This document shows, one piece after another, positions 36,391 to 45,050 of a DNA stretch of 47,980 nucleotides (positions within the stretch are counted from its first letter, which is position 1; each line of letters opens with the position of its first letter). Source of the stretch: Actinomycetota bacterium (GTDB taxonomy: Bacteria; Actinomycetota; Actinomycetes; S36-B12; UBA5976); contig VGAH01000001.1 of the NCBI GenBank assembly GCA_016870945.1, forward strand, positions 1 through 47,980. The letters are read 5' to 3'. The position numbers were made by a program, and so were the translations under genes. Under the pieces are notes generated by a model, which saw only the letters and a list, made by a program, of their open reading frames with translations, made no database searches and was not told the DNA's origin.

Positions 36391-37773
36391 CTATTTCTTC
36401 TTACTTGCCTCATATCGACGCAGAGTTTCTTCACGTTCAACCGAATGCTCTACTAATCGTTTTGGGTAGCCGTGTGCATAGCCGTCAGATGACTCCCAAG
36501 GTTCGTGTGCCGCTGCGCCTTTGAGATGCGACAGCTCAGGCACCCAACGCCTCACATAGTCACCGTTTGGATCGAATTTAAGGCCTTGCATCACCGGGTT
36601 AAAGACTCGAAAGTAAGGCGCTGCGTCAGTGCCACAACCTGCAACCCACTGCCATCCGTGCACGTTGCTTGCTAAGTCACCGTCTCGAAGCTGTTGCATG
36701 AACCACTGTGCGCCGTATCGCCAGTGCACGTGAAGATCTTTGACGAGAAATGAGCCCACCACCATGCGCACTCGGTTATGCATCCAGCCAGTTGCAAGCA
36801 GTTGTCGCATGCCGGCATCTACGAACGGGTAACCCGTCTTGCCTTCTTGCCAAGCGGCTAGTGCCGATTTCTCGGTCTTGCCAAAGTTCCAGCCCATGTT
36901 TTCCCAAGCTGGGTTCATCGACACGTTCACGCTATTCGGTGTCTGAAAGAGCACATCGGCATAGAACTCTCGCCAGGCAAGTTCTTTGCGAAAAACCTCT
37001 TGAGATTTCGAATCGTCTAGTTCGGCCAGAAGAGATCGAGGGTGTATTTCCCCCCATCGCAAATGAACCGAAAGCTTGCTGGTCGAATCTAGGTCTGGGC
37101 GGTTGCGGTCTTCGCCGTATTCGGCCAAATGCTTCTTCTTGAAATCAGCCCAGCGGCGCCAGGCCGCATCTTCGCCCGCGTCGGCTTGCCAAACTTCCAA
37201 CTGTTGTTTGTTAGCAAGTGGCGGTAATGACTCTGACTTAACCGGGGCCCACCAATTGGCCTTGCTTGTCAATGGTTCTGCCGGGTTTCGCCAACCGTGT
37301 TTAAGCCACGCCTTATAAAAAGGCGTATAGACCAGGTAAGGGGTGCCGTCATCTTTAGTCACTCGCCCGGGGGCTACCGCGTAGGGCGAGCCGGTAGCGA
37401 CTAACTCGACATTCTTATTCAACGCACGCAGTGCCGCTTCTACTTTTTTGTCGCGGGCGATTCCGTAAGGTGCAAAGTCGGCAGATATGTGAACGCTATT
37501 GATCTCATGTTTGTCCACTAACTCACTGATGACTTTGGCGGGTTCACCAATTCGCACAATCAAGTTACCTGCTAGTGATTCATCAAGTGATGCAAGCGAA
37601 GCCAACATGTATGCGCGACGGGCGTCACCAGAGGGGCCCCAAAGATTTTCGTCCAATACGAATAGCGGCACGACACGCCCATCACCGGTTTCGGTGGCAC
37701 TCGAAATAGCCGCATTTAACGCGGGGTTGTCATAGAGGCGTAAATCACGCCGAAACCACATAAGGGTTGCCAT
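36391..37773 (-). CDS. phr: Deoxyribodipyrimidine photolyase (class I CPD type)
   Basis: A 460-residue light-driven DNA repair enzyme. The N-terminal antenna domain begins TLMWFRRDLRLYDNPALNAA. The FAD domain has LSVHLRWGEIHPRSLL, RKELAWREFYADVLF, GYPFVDAGMRQLLATGWMHN and RDGDLASNVHGWQWVAGCGT, followed by DAAPYFRVFNPV. ATG 37773 is taken as the start since family similarity begins there; a TAGCCT box lies eight bases upstream. A longer reading from 37827 is unlikely. Its presence fits a sunlit habitat. Confidence 0.94.
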   Translation of the reverse strand: MATLMWFRRDLRLYDNPALNAAISSATETGDGRVVPLFVLDENLWGPSGDARRAYMLASLASLDESLAGNLIVRIGEPAKVISELVDKHEINSVHISADFAPYGIARDKKVEAALRALNKNVELVATGSPYAVAPGRVTKDDGTPYLVYTPFYKAWLKHGWRNPAEPLTSKANWWAPVKSESLPPLANKQQLEVWQADAGEDAAWRRWADFKKKHLAEYGEDRNRPDLDSTSKLSVHLRWGEIHPRSLLAELDDSKSQEVFRKELAWREFYADVLFQTPNSVNVSMNPAWENMGWNFGKTEKSALAAWQEGKTGYPFVDAGMRQLLATGWMHNRVRMVVGSFLVKDLHVHWRYGAQWFMQQLRDGDLASNVHGWQWVAGCGTDAAPYFRVFNPVMQGLKFDPNGDYVRRWVPELSHLKGAAAHEPWESSDGYAHGYPKRLVEHSVEREETLRRYEASKKK

Positions 37774-37864
37774 CAGCCCACAGGCTAGGCTTCTCTCATT
37801 CAGCTTGTCTAAGCAGCAACCACCCATTCCTCAAACGAAACCGAAAGGTTGAAGGTTCGCGTTG

Positions 37865-38467
37865 ATGTCGGTGAGCAAGGTGAGAAGGTCATTTCTTTCG
37901 GTGACCGCGGCGGTAGCACTGGTCGCTTGCGCGACCGCCCTCGGTGCAACCGCGGCTTTCGCAACCCCTGACCCAGCCGAACCCGAGTTAGTCACCCCGA
38001 TCACCGTTGATGACGTAGTTAGGCCGTTGCCGGTGGCCCCGTCCGGCAGGTTTGCTCGCGACAAGACATCCGATCCCCAAAGAGTCGACGCGCGATTCAA
38101 AGACACCGCCGATCGAATGCTCAAGGTTGCGAGATCACTTAAGGGGTCGCGTTACCTATTGGGGGGGACGACGCCTGCAGGTTTCGACTGCTCGGGTTAC
38201 ATCGGTTACATCTTGAACGAGATAGGTCTACCGGCTTTGCCAAGGGTGTCTCACGATATGTACAAAGCCGTGCCCCAGATAGAACGTAAAGAAGCAGAAC
38301 CTGGTGACTTAGTTTTCTTTCACGGTAAATCCGGTTTCGTTTACCACGTCGGTATCTACGCGGGTGGTAACGACATGTGGCACGCCCCGCAATCAGGTAA
38401 GGCGGTTTCGTTAGATCCCATATACAGTTCCAACGTGACTTTCGGACGTGTGATTAAACAAGGGTGA
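37865..38467 (+). CDS. Secreted NlpC/P60 peptidoglycan hydrolase
   Basis: A 200-residue exported protein. Residues 1-34 form a signal peptide ending near TAAFA. The catalytic domain spans residues 80-200, with the nucleophile in AGFDCSGYIGYIL (Cys109), the histidine in VYHVGIYAGG (His161) and a third residue in MWHAPQ (His173). It probably cuts peptide cross-links (D-Glu-diamino acid) in the cell wall. ATG 37865 has AAGG nine bases upstream. Its stop overlaps the start of the next gene as GTGA, so wall hydrolase and glycosidase are made together. Confidence 0.9.
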   Translation: MSVSKVRRSFLSVTAAVALVACATALGATAAFATPDPAEPELVTPITVDDVVRPLPVAPSGRFARDKTSDPQRVDARFKDTADRMLKVARSLKGSRYLLGGTTPAGFDCSGYIGYILNEIGLPALPRVSHDMYKAVPQIERKEAEPGDLVFFHGKSGFVYHVGIYAGGNDMWHAPQSGKAVSLDPIYSSNVTFGRVIKQG

Positions 38468-39810
38468 AACGCACCCTTGTCGTTTGTGTTGCTCTTCTAA
38501 CAGCTCTAGGGGCTTGTTCTTCAACTCAAGATGAAGCCACCGAAGCAGTGGCAGAAGAAACTGAAGTCGTCGAGAATCGCGGTGAGCCCGTCCCTCGTGA
38601 GCTAGAGGTTTTGGGCCCTGTGCCCGAGAACATGTTCGGCATGCACGTGCCCCTTGTTTCATGTTCTCAAGTTCCGGCAGTCGCGAAGATTCCTGATTGC
38701 AAAAAGGGCTCTTGGCCTGACGTGCCTATTCAGTCGCTTCGCCTTTGGGACTCATACACGACTTGGCGTGACATCGAACTGCGCAATGACTCTTTTAATT
38801 GGGCAGCTCTCGATCTTGCGGTTGAGACAGCCGAGAAGAACGGCGCTTCGCTTCTGTTGGTTCTTGGCCCCACCCCATCGTGGTCAGCAACCACAATCAA
38901 AGACGGTGACTTGAAGGGCCCGGGTTCAGCGGCCCCACCTACTTATTTCGATGACTTTCGTTCTTACGTCAAAGAAGTAGCCGCGCGTTATCGCGGACGC
39001 ATTGGCGCGTATCAAATCTGGAATGAAGCGAACCTCAAGTCTTTCTGGCGAGGCACCCCTGAGCAGATGGCCGAGATGACCAAGGCTGCATATGACGCTA
39101 TAAAGGAAGAAGACCCCGATGCTTTGGTAGTTGCTGCGAGCACCACTACTCGTGCAGAGGGTGCGTTTCAGGCTTGGTTCCCAAGGTACTTAAAAGAACT
39201 TGAAAACCTCGGTTGGCCGGTCGATGTTTTCGCTGCCCACGCTTACCCGCCTTCGACAATGACGCCAGCTCAACGAGTCATTTACTTGCGTCAAGTCAAC
39301 GAACTACTTTCGAACGCTTATGCACCACCACTGCCTCTGTGGGACACCGAAGTCAATTACGGCTTAGCTGGCCCAGGCCCAGAACACCCCGATGTTGATT
39401 TGCCAGGCAACACCCAAGCCGCCTGGTTAGCACAAACGTATTTCGATTCATTTAGGACGGGGGTAACGCGCACTTATTGGTTCCAGTGGTCACCGATCAG
39501 CCCTAACTCGCTTTTAGGCGTCATCACCTGGCCAGGAACTAAAGCGTCTAAGACATTTGAAGTCATAGAAGGTTGGCTAACAAAGGCCGAGTGGAAGGGT
39601 TGCACCGAGACAAATGGCCTTATCGAGTGCGCGATTGCAAATGAAACCGGGGATGGCACCATCGTCTGGTCACAAACTGGGGAACAACCTTGGGTCGCTA
39701 AAGGATCTGTCAGCCAAATGTGTCAAATTGACGGTCGTTGCACCAAGTCAACTACAAAAGAATGGAAGGTCGGCGAAGCACCGATCTTGGTCTACCAAAC
39801 TTCAACTTAA
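38464..39810 (+). CDS. Lipoprotein clan GH-A glycoside hydrolase (paralogue)
   Basis: A 448-residue lipoprotein. The signal peptide ends at the lipobox LGAC (Cys18), then an acidic linker of about 25 residues. The core has IQSLRLWDSYTTWRDIEL, acid/base Glu188 in YQIWNEANLKSFWRGTPE and nucleophile Glu296 in LWDTEVNYGLAGPGP. The C-terminal beta domain has four cysteines. It aligns along its length with the secreted protein at 24278-25666, so these are paralogues, one soluble and one membrane-anchored. GTG 38464 overlaps the NlpC/P60 stop. It may act on cell-surface or exogenous polysaccharide; the substrate is unknown. Confidence 0.77.
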   Translation: MKRTLVVCVALLTALGACSSTQDEATEAVAEETEVVENRGEPVPRELEVLGPVPENMFGMHVPLVSCSQVPAVAKIPDCKKGSWPDVPIQSLRLWDSYTTWRDIELRNDSFNWAALDLAVETAEKNGASLLLVLGPTPSWSATTIKDGDLKGPGSAAPPTYFDDFRSYVKEVAARYRGRIGAYQIWNEANLKSFWRGTPEQMAEMTKAAYDAIKEEDPDALVVAASTTTRAEGAFQAWFPRYLKELENLGWPVDVFAAHAYPPSTMTPAQRVIYLRQVNELLSNAYAPPLPLWDTEVNYGLAGPGPEHPDVDLPGNTQAAWLAQTYFDSFRTGVTRTYWFQWSPISPNSLLGVITWPGTKASKTFEVIEGWLTKAEWKGCTETNGLIECAIANETGDGTIVWSQTGEQPWVAKGSVSQMCQIDGRCTKSTTKEWKVGEAPILVYQTST

Positions 39811-41367
39811 GTCAGACAGCGCTGCTTTAGCGGCACTTCGGCCACTCGCACCAAAAACCCCGCCACCTGGGTGGGTTGATGCGCCCGTGAGATACAAACC
39901 CTTTATTGGCATTCGATAACGAGAGATCTCAGGTAGTGGGCGCCACCAAAAAGTTGAATCAAGTGTCATCTCGACGTGCATGACGTTGGCGTTGGGCAGC
40001 GCTAACTCTTGTTCGATCTTGTCAGGAGTTTGTGCGTAGACCTGCTCGATAGTTTGTGTGAAACCAGGTGCTGCTGCTTCGACTTGGGCGATCACACAAT
40101 CAGTAACTTGCTCTGTGATTTCTGGCCAGGTTTTCGACTTCAGCTGATACGGGTGCCACTGCGACCAGAGGGTTAGGTTGTGTTTTCCTTTTGGTGCAAT
40201 CGTCGGGTCAAGCGCGCTAAAACTCATTGCCAACACAGCCGGGTGTGTGGGTGACTGACCAGACAAGAAATCCCCGTACGCACTTTTAAGGTGCTCTCTT
40301 GAAGGGGCTAGTAGTTGCATACCGTTGTATGCACCAGGATTTTCTTGAGCCGACGGGTAGGGCGGCAGTGAATTGGTGGCGACACGAATGGCTAGGCCCA
40401 AACCGTTACCGACCCGAATCTTGTTTTGCATTTGACGCGATATGGGGTGTTCTTTAATCATCTTCGCTGTGTGCCAAACATGACAGCCGGCTATGACCAG
40501 ATCAGCTGAATGCGTGCCATCTTTTTCAGTTCTAACCCCAGTGACTTTTTCGCTCGAATACAAGATTTCTTTTACTGCAACGCCGTTATGAAGCACACCA
40601 CCAAGGCTGGTCAAACAATTAGCTAGAGCTTTAGTAAGTGAGCCAGAGCCCCCTACGGCACGCCATGGTGGTGTGCCGTGCAAAAGTGCGAACCACGCCA
40701 TCAAGTCAGCGGTGGCGACTTCATGGGTGGGTGGCCCAGATTGCGCACCCAGCCACGCAAGGGCGGTCTTTAAGTTCTCGTTGTCGAAGTTTTCGTCCAA
40801 CAGCGAATCAGCGGGCAAAAGAAAATCGCGCGAGCGAACCAACCCGTCGTTTCGGCCAAAGTGTCTTAGTCGCTTGAATACGCCTTTGTTCTTCGACTTA
40901 AGCAACACCCGTGCCATGGCGGCAGGGGTTGGCTCGACTTGAAAAATCTCGAAGATTCGCTCATTTCTTTTTCGCCAGTCAGACACGAAGACGCGATAGC
41001 TATGGGCGTCTTTGGCGCCAGCCACTTTTTCGATTGAGGCACAGGTCTTGTCGAGATCTGAATGAAACGTAATTGCCTCTTGGGTTGGCCCCTGCCAGAA
41101 AGGCGCAAAGGCCCAAGGGTCTACCTCGAGATATTGCAAACCGAATTTCGACAATTGAAGCTCTTCTACGATTCCAGTAAATCGCAGCATCACATGCAAA
41201 CTAGAGCCGCGATCTACTGCGAAACCTGGCCATCTCTCAATGGTCGAGACAGCCCCGCCAATGACTTGATCGCGTTCGAATACCTCTACCTCTAAGCCCG
41301 CTTTGGCTAGGTAGCAAGCACTGATTAGTGCGTTATGTCCGCTACCAATGACGACTGCTTTGGTCAC
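39802..41367 (-). CDS. FAD-dependent oxidoreductase, phytoene desaturase/PYROXD2-like
   Basis: A 521-residue flavoprotein of the CrtI-like amine oxidase group. The FAD-binding N terminus is TKAVVIGSGHNALISACYLA, followed by the acidic ribose-binding end VEVFERDQVIGGAVST. A long substrate domain follows, and a closing FAD motif LYLTGASTHPGGGVFGASGR. It resembles PYROXD2-type proteins more than true carotenoid desaturases, and no other carotenoid gene is in the window, so the substrate is open. GTG 41367 has a TAGGGT box seven bases upstream. The stop overlaps the glycoside hydrolase gene convergently by nine bases. Confidence 0.82.
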   Translation of the reverse strand: MTKAVVIGSGHNALISACYLAKAGLEVEVFERDQVIGGAVSTIERWPGFAVDRGSSLHVMLRFTGIVEELQLSKFGLQYLEVDPWAFAPFWQGPTQEAITFHSDLDKTCASIEKVAGAKDAHSYRVFVSDWRKRNERIFEIFQVEPTPAAMARVLLKSKNKGVFKRLRHFGRNDGLVRSRDFLLPADSLLDENFDNENLKTALAWLGAQSGPPTHEVATADLMAWFALLHGTPPWRAVGGSGSLTKALANCLTSLGGVLHNGVAVKEILYSSEKVTGVRTEKDGTHSADLVIAGCHVWHTAKMIKEHPISRQMQNKIRVGNGLGLAIRVATNSLPPYPSAQENPGAYNGMQLLAPSREHLKSAYGDFLSGQSPTHPAVLAMSFSALDPTIAPKGKHNLTLWSQWHPYQLKSKTWPEITEQVTDCVIAQVEAAAPGFTQTIEQVYAQTPDKIEQELALPNANVMHVEMTLDSTFWWRPLPEISRYRMPIKGLYLTGASTHPGGGVFGASGRSAAKAALSDLS

Positions 41368-41374
41368 GTGCTTG

Positions 41375-41380
41375 ACCCTA
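41375..41380 (-). promoter_or_regulatory. -10 box of leaderless FAD oxidoreductase promoter
   Basis: TAGGGT on the minus strand, seven bases before GTG 41367. It is one base longer in spacing than the six-base class. Confidence 0.45.
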
Positions 41381-41412
41381 CGTGTCGATTGATTTTGTGG
41401 TTGAGTGGTGCC

Positions 41413-42297
41413 ATGAAAATTATTCGCACCACACCCATTGCGCTGACTTGCATCTTCATGCTTTCACTAGGCGCACCGCCGGCTAGTGCCCTTGATGCCT
41501 CTGCGATTCCCGTCAGTTGGGAATCACCATGCCAGCAGGTGCGCTTTGTTGCCGTGCGCGGTTCGGGTGAAACGAATCAAACAGCTAGGGGTTTAGGTGC
41601 GATACCAAATGCGATCATTACTGAAGCCGTTGCCAACTTGCCTGGGTCGTTAGGCCCTGACTCGGTTGGCTTAAGCGCAGTTGACTACCCGGCTGTCGTG
41701 CAAAGTGCGGCAGATTACAACGCCAGCGTTAACGCGGGCCTAGCTGAGCTCACGAAGCAGTTGCGATCTCGAAACAAGCAGTGCCCGAATGAGCAGGTCT
41801 TTCTAGTCGGCCACTCGCAAGGGGCCCATGTGATTCATCGCCTTCTTTTGCAGGACGAATTCGCAAATGCGAAATGGATTCGTCAAGCAACATTGGTGGC
41901 TGACCCGGCTCGACCCGTGGATTCCAAGAAGGGCGTTGGTGGCACCTTCAATACTTTGGCCCTAACTGCAGGTCAGACTGCTGAGAAGAACATCCCGAAA
42001 TCTGCTCGCAAGAAAGTAAAGAACATCTGTTCGACTTACGACATCATCTGTTCTACCCCACTGAATGCGACGCTGGCTTTTGCGCTCGCCGGGATCACGA
42101 CTGCGTGCGATACACATACGAACGGCTATGCAGGGCGTCCGCGAGCGGGTTGTTGGTCTCGTCCGCCTTTGGCCACACCTGCGGTACGCGACATACTTGC
42201 AAGCGCGGGTCTTTCTGAGCAGTCATTCAATCAGGAATTTTCGGTGAACCGTGTTGCGAATGAAGGTAAACGTTTAGCTCAATTGGTGAAGGGGTAA
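41413..42297 (+). CDS. Secreted cutinase-family esterase
   Basis: A 294-residue exported protein. Residues 1-27 are a signal peptide ending near PASALDA. The catalytic serine lies in VFLVGHSQGAHVIHRLL, and the oxyanion region is VRFVAVRGSGETNQTARG. Conserved cysteine pairs (SPCQQV with KQCPNEQ; ICSTYDIICST) suit cutinase folds, and CDTHTNGYAG may carry the acid/histidine region. Family members hydrolyse cutin, polyesters or lipids. ATG 41413 is chosen since the signal peptide starts there. It diverges from the FAD oxidoreductase and is followed by the SRP RNA. Confidence 0.85.
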   Translation: MKIIRTTPIALTCIFMLSLGAPPASALDASAIPVSWESPCQQVRFVAVRGSGETNQTARGLGAIPNAIITEAVANLPGSLGPDSVGLSAVDYPAVVQSAADYNASVNAGLAELTKQLRSRNKQCPNEQVFLVGHSQGAHVIHRLLLQDEFANAKWIRQATLVADPARPVDSKKGVGGTFNTLALTAGQTAEKNIPKSARKKVKNICSTYDIICSTPLNATLAFALAGITTACDTHTNGYAGRPRAGCWSRPPLATPAVRDILASAGLSEQSFNQEFSVNRVANEGKRLAQLVKG

Positions 42298-42310
42298 GCA
42301 CGGCTAGAGT
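42283..42310 (+). promoter_or_regulatory. Promoter of the SRP RNA gene
   Basis: TTGGTG (42283-42288), a 16-base spacer and TAGAGT (42305-42310). The -35 lies inside the last codons of the cutinase gene. The predicted start at about 42318 matches the 5' end of the RNA stem. Confidence 0.65.
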
Positions 42311-42318
42311 TGTATTAA

Positions 42319-42401
42319 GCCCCTGCGCGACGTCAACTTGCTTAACCCCCCAGGGCCGGAAGGCAGCAAGGGTCGGCGAGCTCTGACGGGTGTGCAGGGG
42401 T
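42319..42401 (+). ncRNA. ffs: Signal recognition particle RNA (4.5S type)
   Basis: The terminal stem CCCCTGC (42320-42326) pairs with GCAGGGG (42394-42400). The apical domain carries the invariant SRP sequence CCAGGGCCGGAAGGCAGCAA, with the GGAA tetraloop. The opposite side, GGGTCGGCGAGCTCTGACGG, agrees with other actinobacterial small SRP RNAs. It lacks an Alu domain, as expected for the short bacterial form. The RNA guides Ffh to nascent membrane proteins. It ends three bases before the P450 stop codon of the opposite strand. Confidence 0.93.
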
Positions 42402-42403
42402 CT

Positions 42404-43927
42404 TTAGTTGAAAGACACTTTCATTGGCACTGGGCCTTTAGGTCTATAAGTTGCACGGGGTTGCGCCTTAGGCACTGGTTGGTTTGCATCCGCTGGCCCT
42501 AAACGCATGCGTGATGCCACTTCTAACAAAATGATTCGAGATTCGAGCAAAGCAAATTGATCGCCCAAACACTTGCGAGTGCCACCACCAAACGGAAAGT
42601 AAGCCCCTCTAGGTAGACGCTTGGCTAAGTCGCCGTACCAGCGTTCTGGCCGCCACTCATTCGGCTCGGGAAACCACTGCTGGTCTCGTTGAGTTACGTA
42701 TTGACTAACGATTACGTGAGCACCCGCGGGTACTTGCACACCGTCTACTTCGACGTCTTCGATGGCTCGACGCGGTGCGACCCAAACAGGCGGTGCCATG
42801 CGAAGCGATTCAGCAACTATTGCCGATGCGACTGGCAACTTTGGGGCGCCATTTTCATCGTTGCCAAGGACGTCTTCGATGGACGGGGTCTTGTCGCTTT
42901 GTGGCCAAATCGCGCTGTCAGCCTCAGCGCGCAACGCACTTTGTATGTCCGAGCGCGTCGCCAACCATGAAAAGGCCCAAGTGAGCATGTTTGCAGTCGT
43001 TTCATGACCGCTCAAAATCAAAGTCAGAGCCTCGTCTCGCACTTCTTCGTCGGTGAAAACGACGCCATCGTCGTCGTGAAGGCTTAACAAGAGACCCAAC
43101 AGATCATCAGAGTCATTGGGGTCATTGCGTCGGGTTTTGATTAACTCTTCGGCAATTAGTGCCAGTTCGTCAGCTGCTTCGCCAAATTTGCGCCAGTAAG
43201 GCACCGGCAGGTCATCAAAGAGTTGTAGCCCCGGCAGCATCGTGCGCTCAATTCGGTCTATTGCCACCTCCATTGATTCGGCGATGGGCCGTTCATATCT
43301 GCGCGCACTTGTGCCAAATAGCGTCTGAGCAACGATTGCCAACGTCAGTCGCATCATTTCTGGGCCTAAGAGAATCTCTGAACCGTCTCGCCAAGTCGCA
43401 ATCTGTTCTCGCGTGAGATTAGTCATTAGTGATGAGTAAGAATCAAGTCGATCTTTCTTAAACGGCGGTTGCATCATGCGCCGATGCCTTAAGTGAATCG
43501 GCTCTTCATTCGTGAGCAACCCCTCGCCCAAGACTTTGCGCATGCGTGCGAAACCAACACCTTTTACAAATGAGCTTTGTTTTGAAGTGGTTACTTGGTA
43601 AACCATCTCGGGCGAAAACAAAGCGATGAAGAGTTGACCGTTCAAGAAGAAAGAGCTGGCATCACCGTATGTCTGGCGAAGATCGATCAAGAATGCAGGT
43701 GTGTCCTTTTGAAACCGATAGAGCAGCTGACCAGGTAGCCGGCTCGTTGGCCCGGGTGGTAAGTCAACAAAATGTTTTCGAGATCGAATCGCCGGTGGAA
43801 TCGGTGCGTAAGAATCAGGTCGCGGGGTACTAAACGGCCGAGCGAGCGTTAGCTGCCTAACCACGATTAGAAAGCCACCGGCTTTGAGTGCACAAGCCTC
43901 AAGGTAAACGCAGTGACCATGGGTCAC
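42404..43927 (-). CDS. Cytochrome P450
   Basis: A protein of 486-507 residues with complete P450 landmarks: LPPGPTSRLPGQLLYRFQKD near the N terminus, an I-helix LILSGHETTANMLTWAFSWL, an ExxR in AESLRMAPPVW, and the heme cysteine loop in YFPFGGGTRKCLGDQFALL. The GPGP-like hinge and overall pattern resemble CYP102/CYP4-like bacterial P450s. The substrate is unknown; fatty acids or terpenoids are possible. The start is uncertain: GTG 43927 lies within the end of the Nif3-like gene, and GTG 43864 would shorten the protein by 21 residues. No ferredoxin or reductase gene is adjacent. Confidence 0.92.
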   Translation of the reverse strand: MTHGHCVYLEACALKAGGFLIVVRQLTLARPFSTPRPDSYAPIPPAIRSRKHFVDLPPGPTSRLPGQLLYRFQKDTPAFLIDLRQTYGDASSFFLNGQLFIALFSPEMVYQVTTSKQSSFVKGVGFARMRKVLGEGLLTNEEPIHLRHRRMMQPPFKKDRLDSYSSLMTNLTREQIATWRDGSEILLGPEMMRLTLAIVAQTLFGTSARRYERPIAESMEVAIDRIERTMLPGLQLFDDLPVPYWRKFGEAADELALIAEELIKTRRNDPNDSDDLLGLLLSLHDDDGVVFTDEEVRDEALTLILSGHETTANMLTWAFSWLATRSDIQSALRAEADSAIWPQSDKTPSIEDVLGNDENGAPKLPVASAIVAESLRMAPPVWVAPRRAIEDVEVDGVQVPAGAHVIVSQYVTQRDQQWFPEPNEWRPERWYGDLAKRLPRGAYFPFGGGTRKCLGDQFALLESRIILLEVASRMRLGPADANQPVPKAQPRATYRPKGPVPMKVSFN

Positions 43928-45050
43928 CCATGATGGTTGAGACGATCACCTCAATTCCTTTGTTTTCGGCTGTGAATTGGGCGTTAAGTCGATTCGCCAG
44001 GTCATCACACCACGGCGATTCACTCGCCCAGTGAGATAGGTCAATCAAATTCGGGCCGCTAGCCATCAGGTTGTCCAAAGTCACGTGGTGTTTTGCGTCA
44101 GCTGTCACGTAACAATCGATTTCTCTTTGTGCGACTTGTGGCAAAAAGTTTGCTGCTGCACCCGTTATCACCCCGACCGTCGAGATCTTCGCGGACAAGT
44201 CACCCGAGACCCTTACCCCGTGGTGCGTTTTGGGAACTACGGCCGCGACACGTTCGGCGAAAACTTTCAAAGTAAGTGGTCGTGCAAGGTGACCCTTTCG
44301 ACCTAAACCGATTTGATCTGTGTCAACCAGCTCGATTACGTCATAAGCGGGCTCTTCGTAAGGGTGCGTGCGTCTTAAAGCTTCAACCACGCCCGAAAGG
44401 TGCTGACGCCTAAACACCATTTCGATTCGATCTTCCTGGGTCTGTGTGATCTCACCTACCTGACCTAAATATGGGTCGGCACCTAATTGCGGCCTGAACG
44501 TGCCGACCCCTGAGACTTGGTAGGCGCATCGGTCGTAATTGCCGATTTGACCGGCACCGGCTTCAGACATCGCATCAATCAGCTTTTCAGTGGCTTCAGC
44601 TGGCGAGAACACGACGATCTTAAGAAGGTTGCCCTCTGTCGCGCGGTCTTTATCGGACAACGCTGCTAGCGGTAACAATGGTTCAAGATCGAGTAACTCG
44701 AATTTTCGAGCTAGCACGTCGTTAACGCCATCTTTAGCTACATCAGCATTGGTATGTGCGGCAAAAAGTGCTATGCGGTTGGCATTTAGATTGGCAATCA
44801 CCCGTCCAATGCTTGTCTCGGTAGTGAACCGATTCACCCCGCTCATAACTAATGGGTGGTGTGTTACTAGAAGATCCACTTTGGCTTTAATGGCTTCATT
44901 GACGACGAGTTCGGACGGGTCGAGTGCAATCATGATTCGATTGACCTCTTGGTTTGGGTCACCAACTTGTAGGCCCACGTTGTCCCACACAGCTGCCAGC
45001 TCTGGTGGGTAGAAGCGATCAAGAATCTGGGCGACTTCTTTGACCTTCAT
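43899..45050 (-). CDS. Nif3-like dinuclear metal centre protein (YqfO/DUF34)
   Basis: A 383-residue protein of the NIF3 family, the long form with an inserted PII/CutA-like domain. The metal site includes VDLLVTHHPLVMSGVNRFTT, FAAHTNADVAKDGVND and the C-terminal DLSHWASE. The insert spans roughly residues 140-250 with RRTHPYEEPAYDV. The family is sometimes annotated GTP cyclohydrolase 1 type 2, but its activity is unsettled. It overlaps the DUF3048 gene by four bases upstream and the P450 start downstream. Confidence 0.92.
   Translation of the reverse strand: MKVKEVAQILDRFYPPELAAVWDNVGLQVGDPNQEVNRIMIALDPSELVVNEAIKAKVDLLVTHHPLVMSGVNRFTTETSIGRVIANLNANRIALFAAHTNADVAKDGVNDVLARKFELLDLEPLLPLAALSDKDRATEGNLLKIVVFSPAEATEKLIDAMSEAGAGQIGNYDRCAYQVSGVGTFRPQLGADPYLGQVGEITQTQEDRIEMVFRRQHLSGVVEALRRTHPYEEPAYDVIELVDTDQIGLGRKGHLARPLTLKVFAERVAAVVPKTHHGVRVSGDLSAKISTVGVITGAAANFLPQVAQREIDCYVTADAKHHVTLDNLMASGPNLIDLSHWASESPWCDDLANRLNAQFTAENKGIEVIVSTIMGDPWSLRLP

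Noticed and set aside
39802..41367. Carotenoid biosynthesis locus
   Set aside because: Only a CrtI-like flavoprotein of the PYROXD2 group is present; no phytoene synthase, cyclase or other carotenoid gene is nearby.
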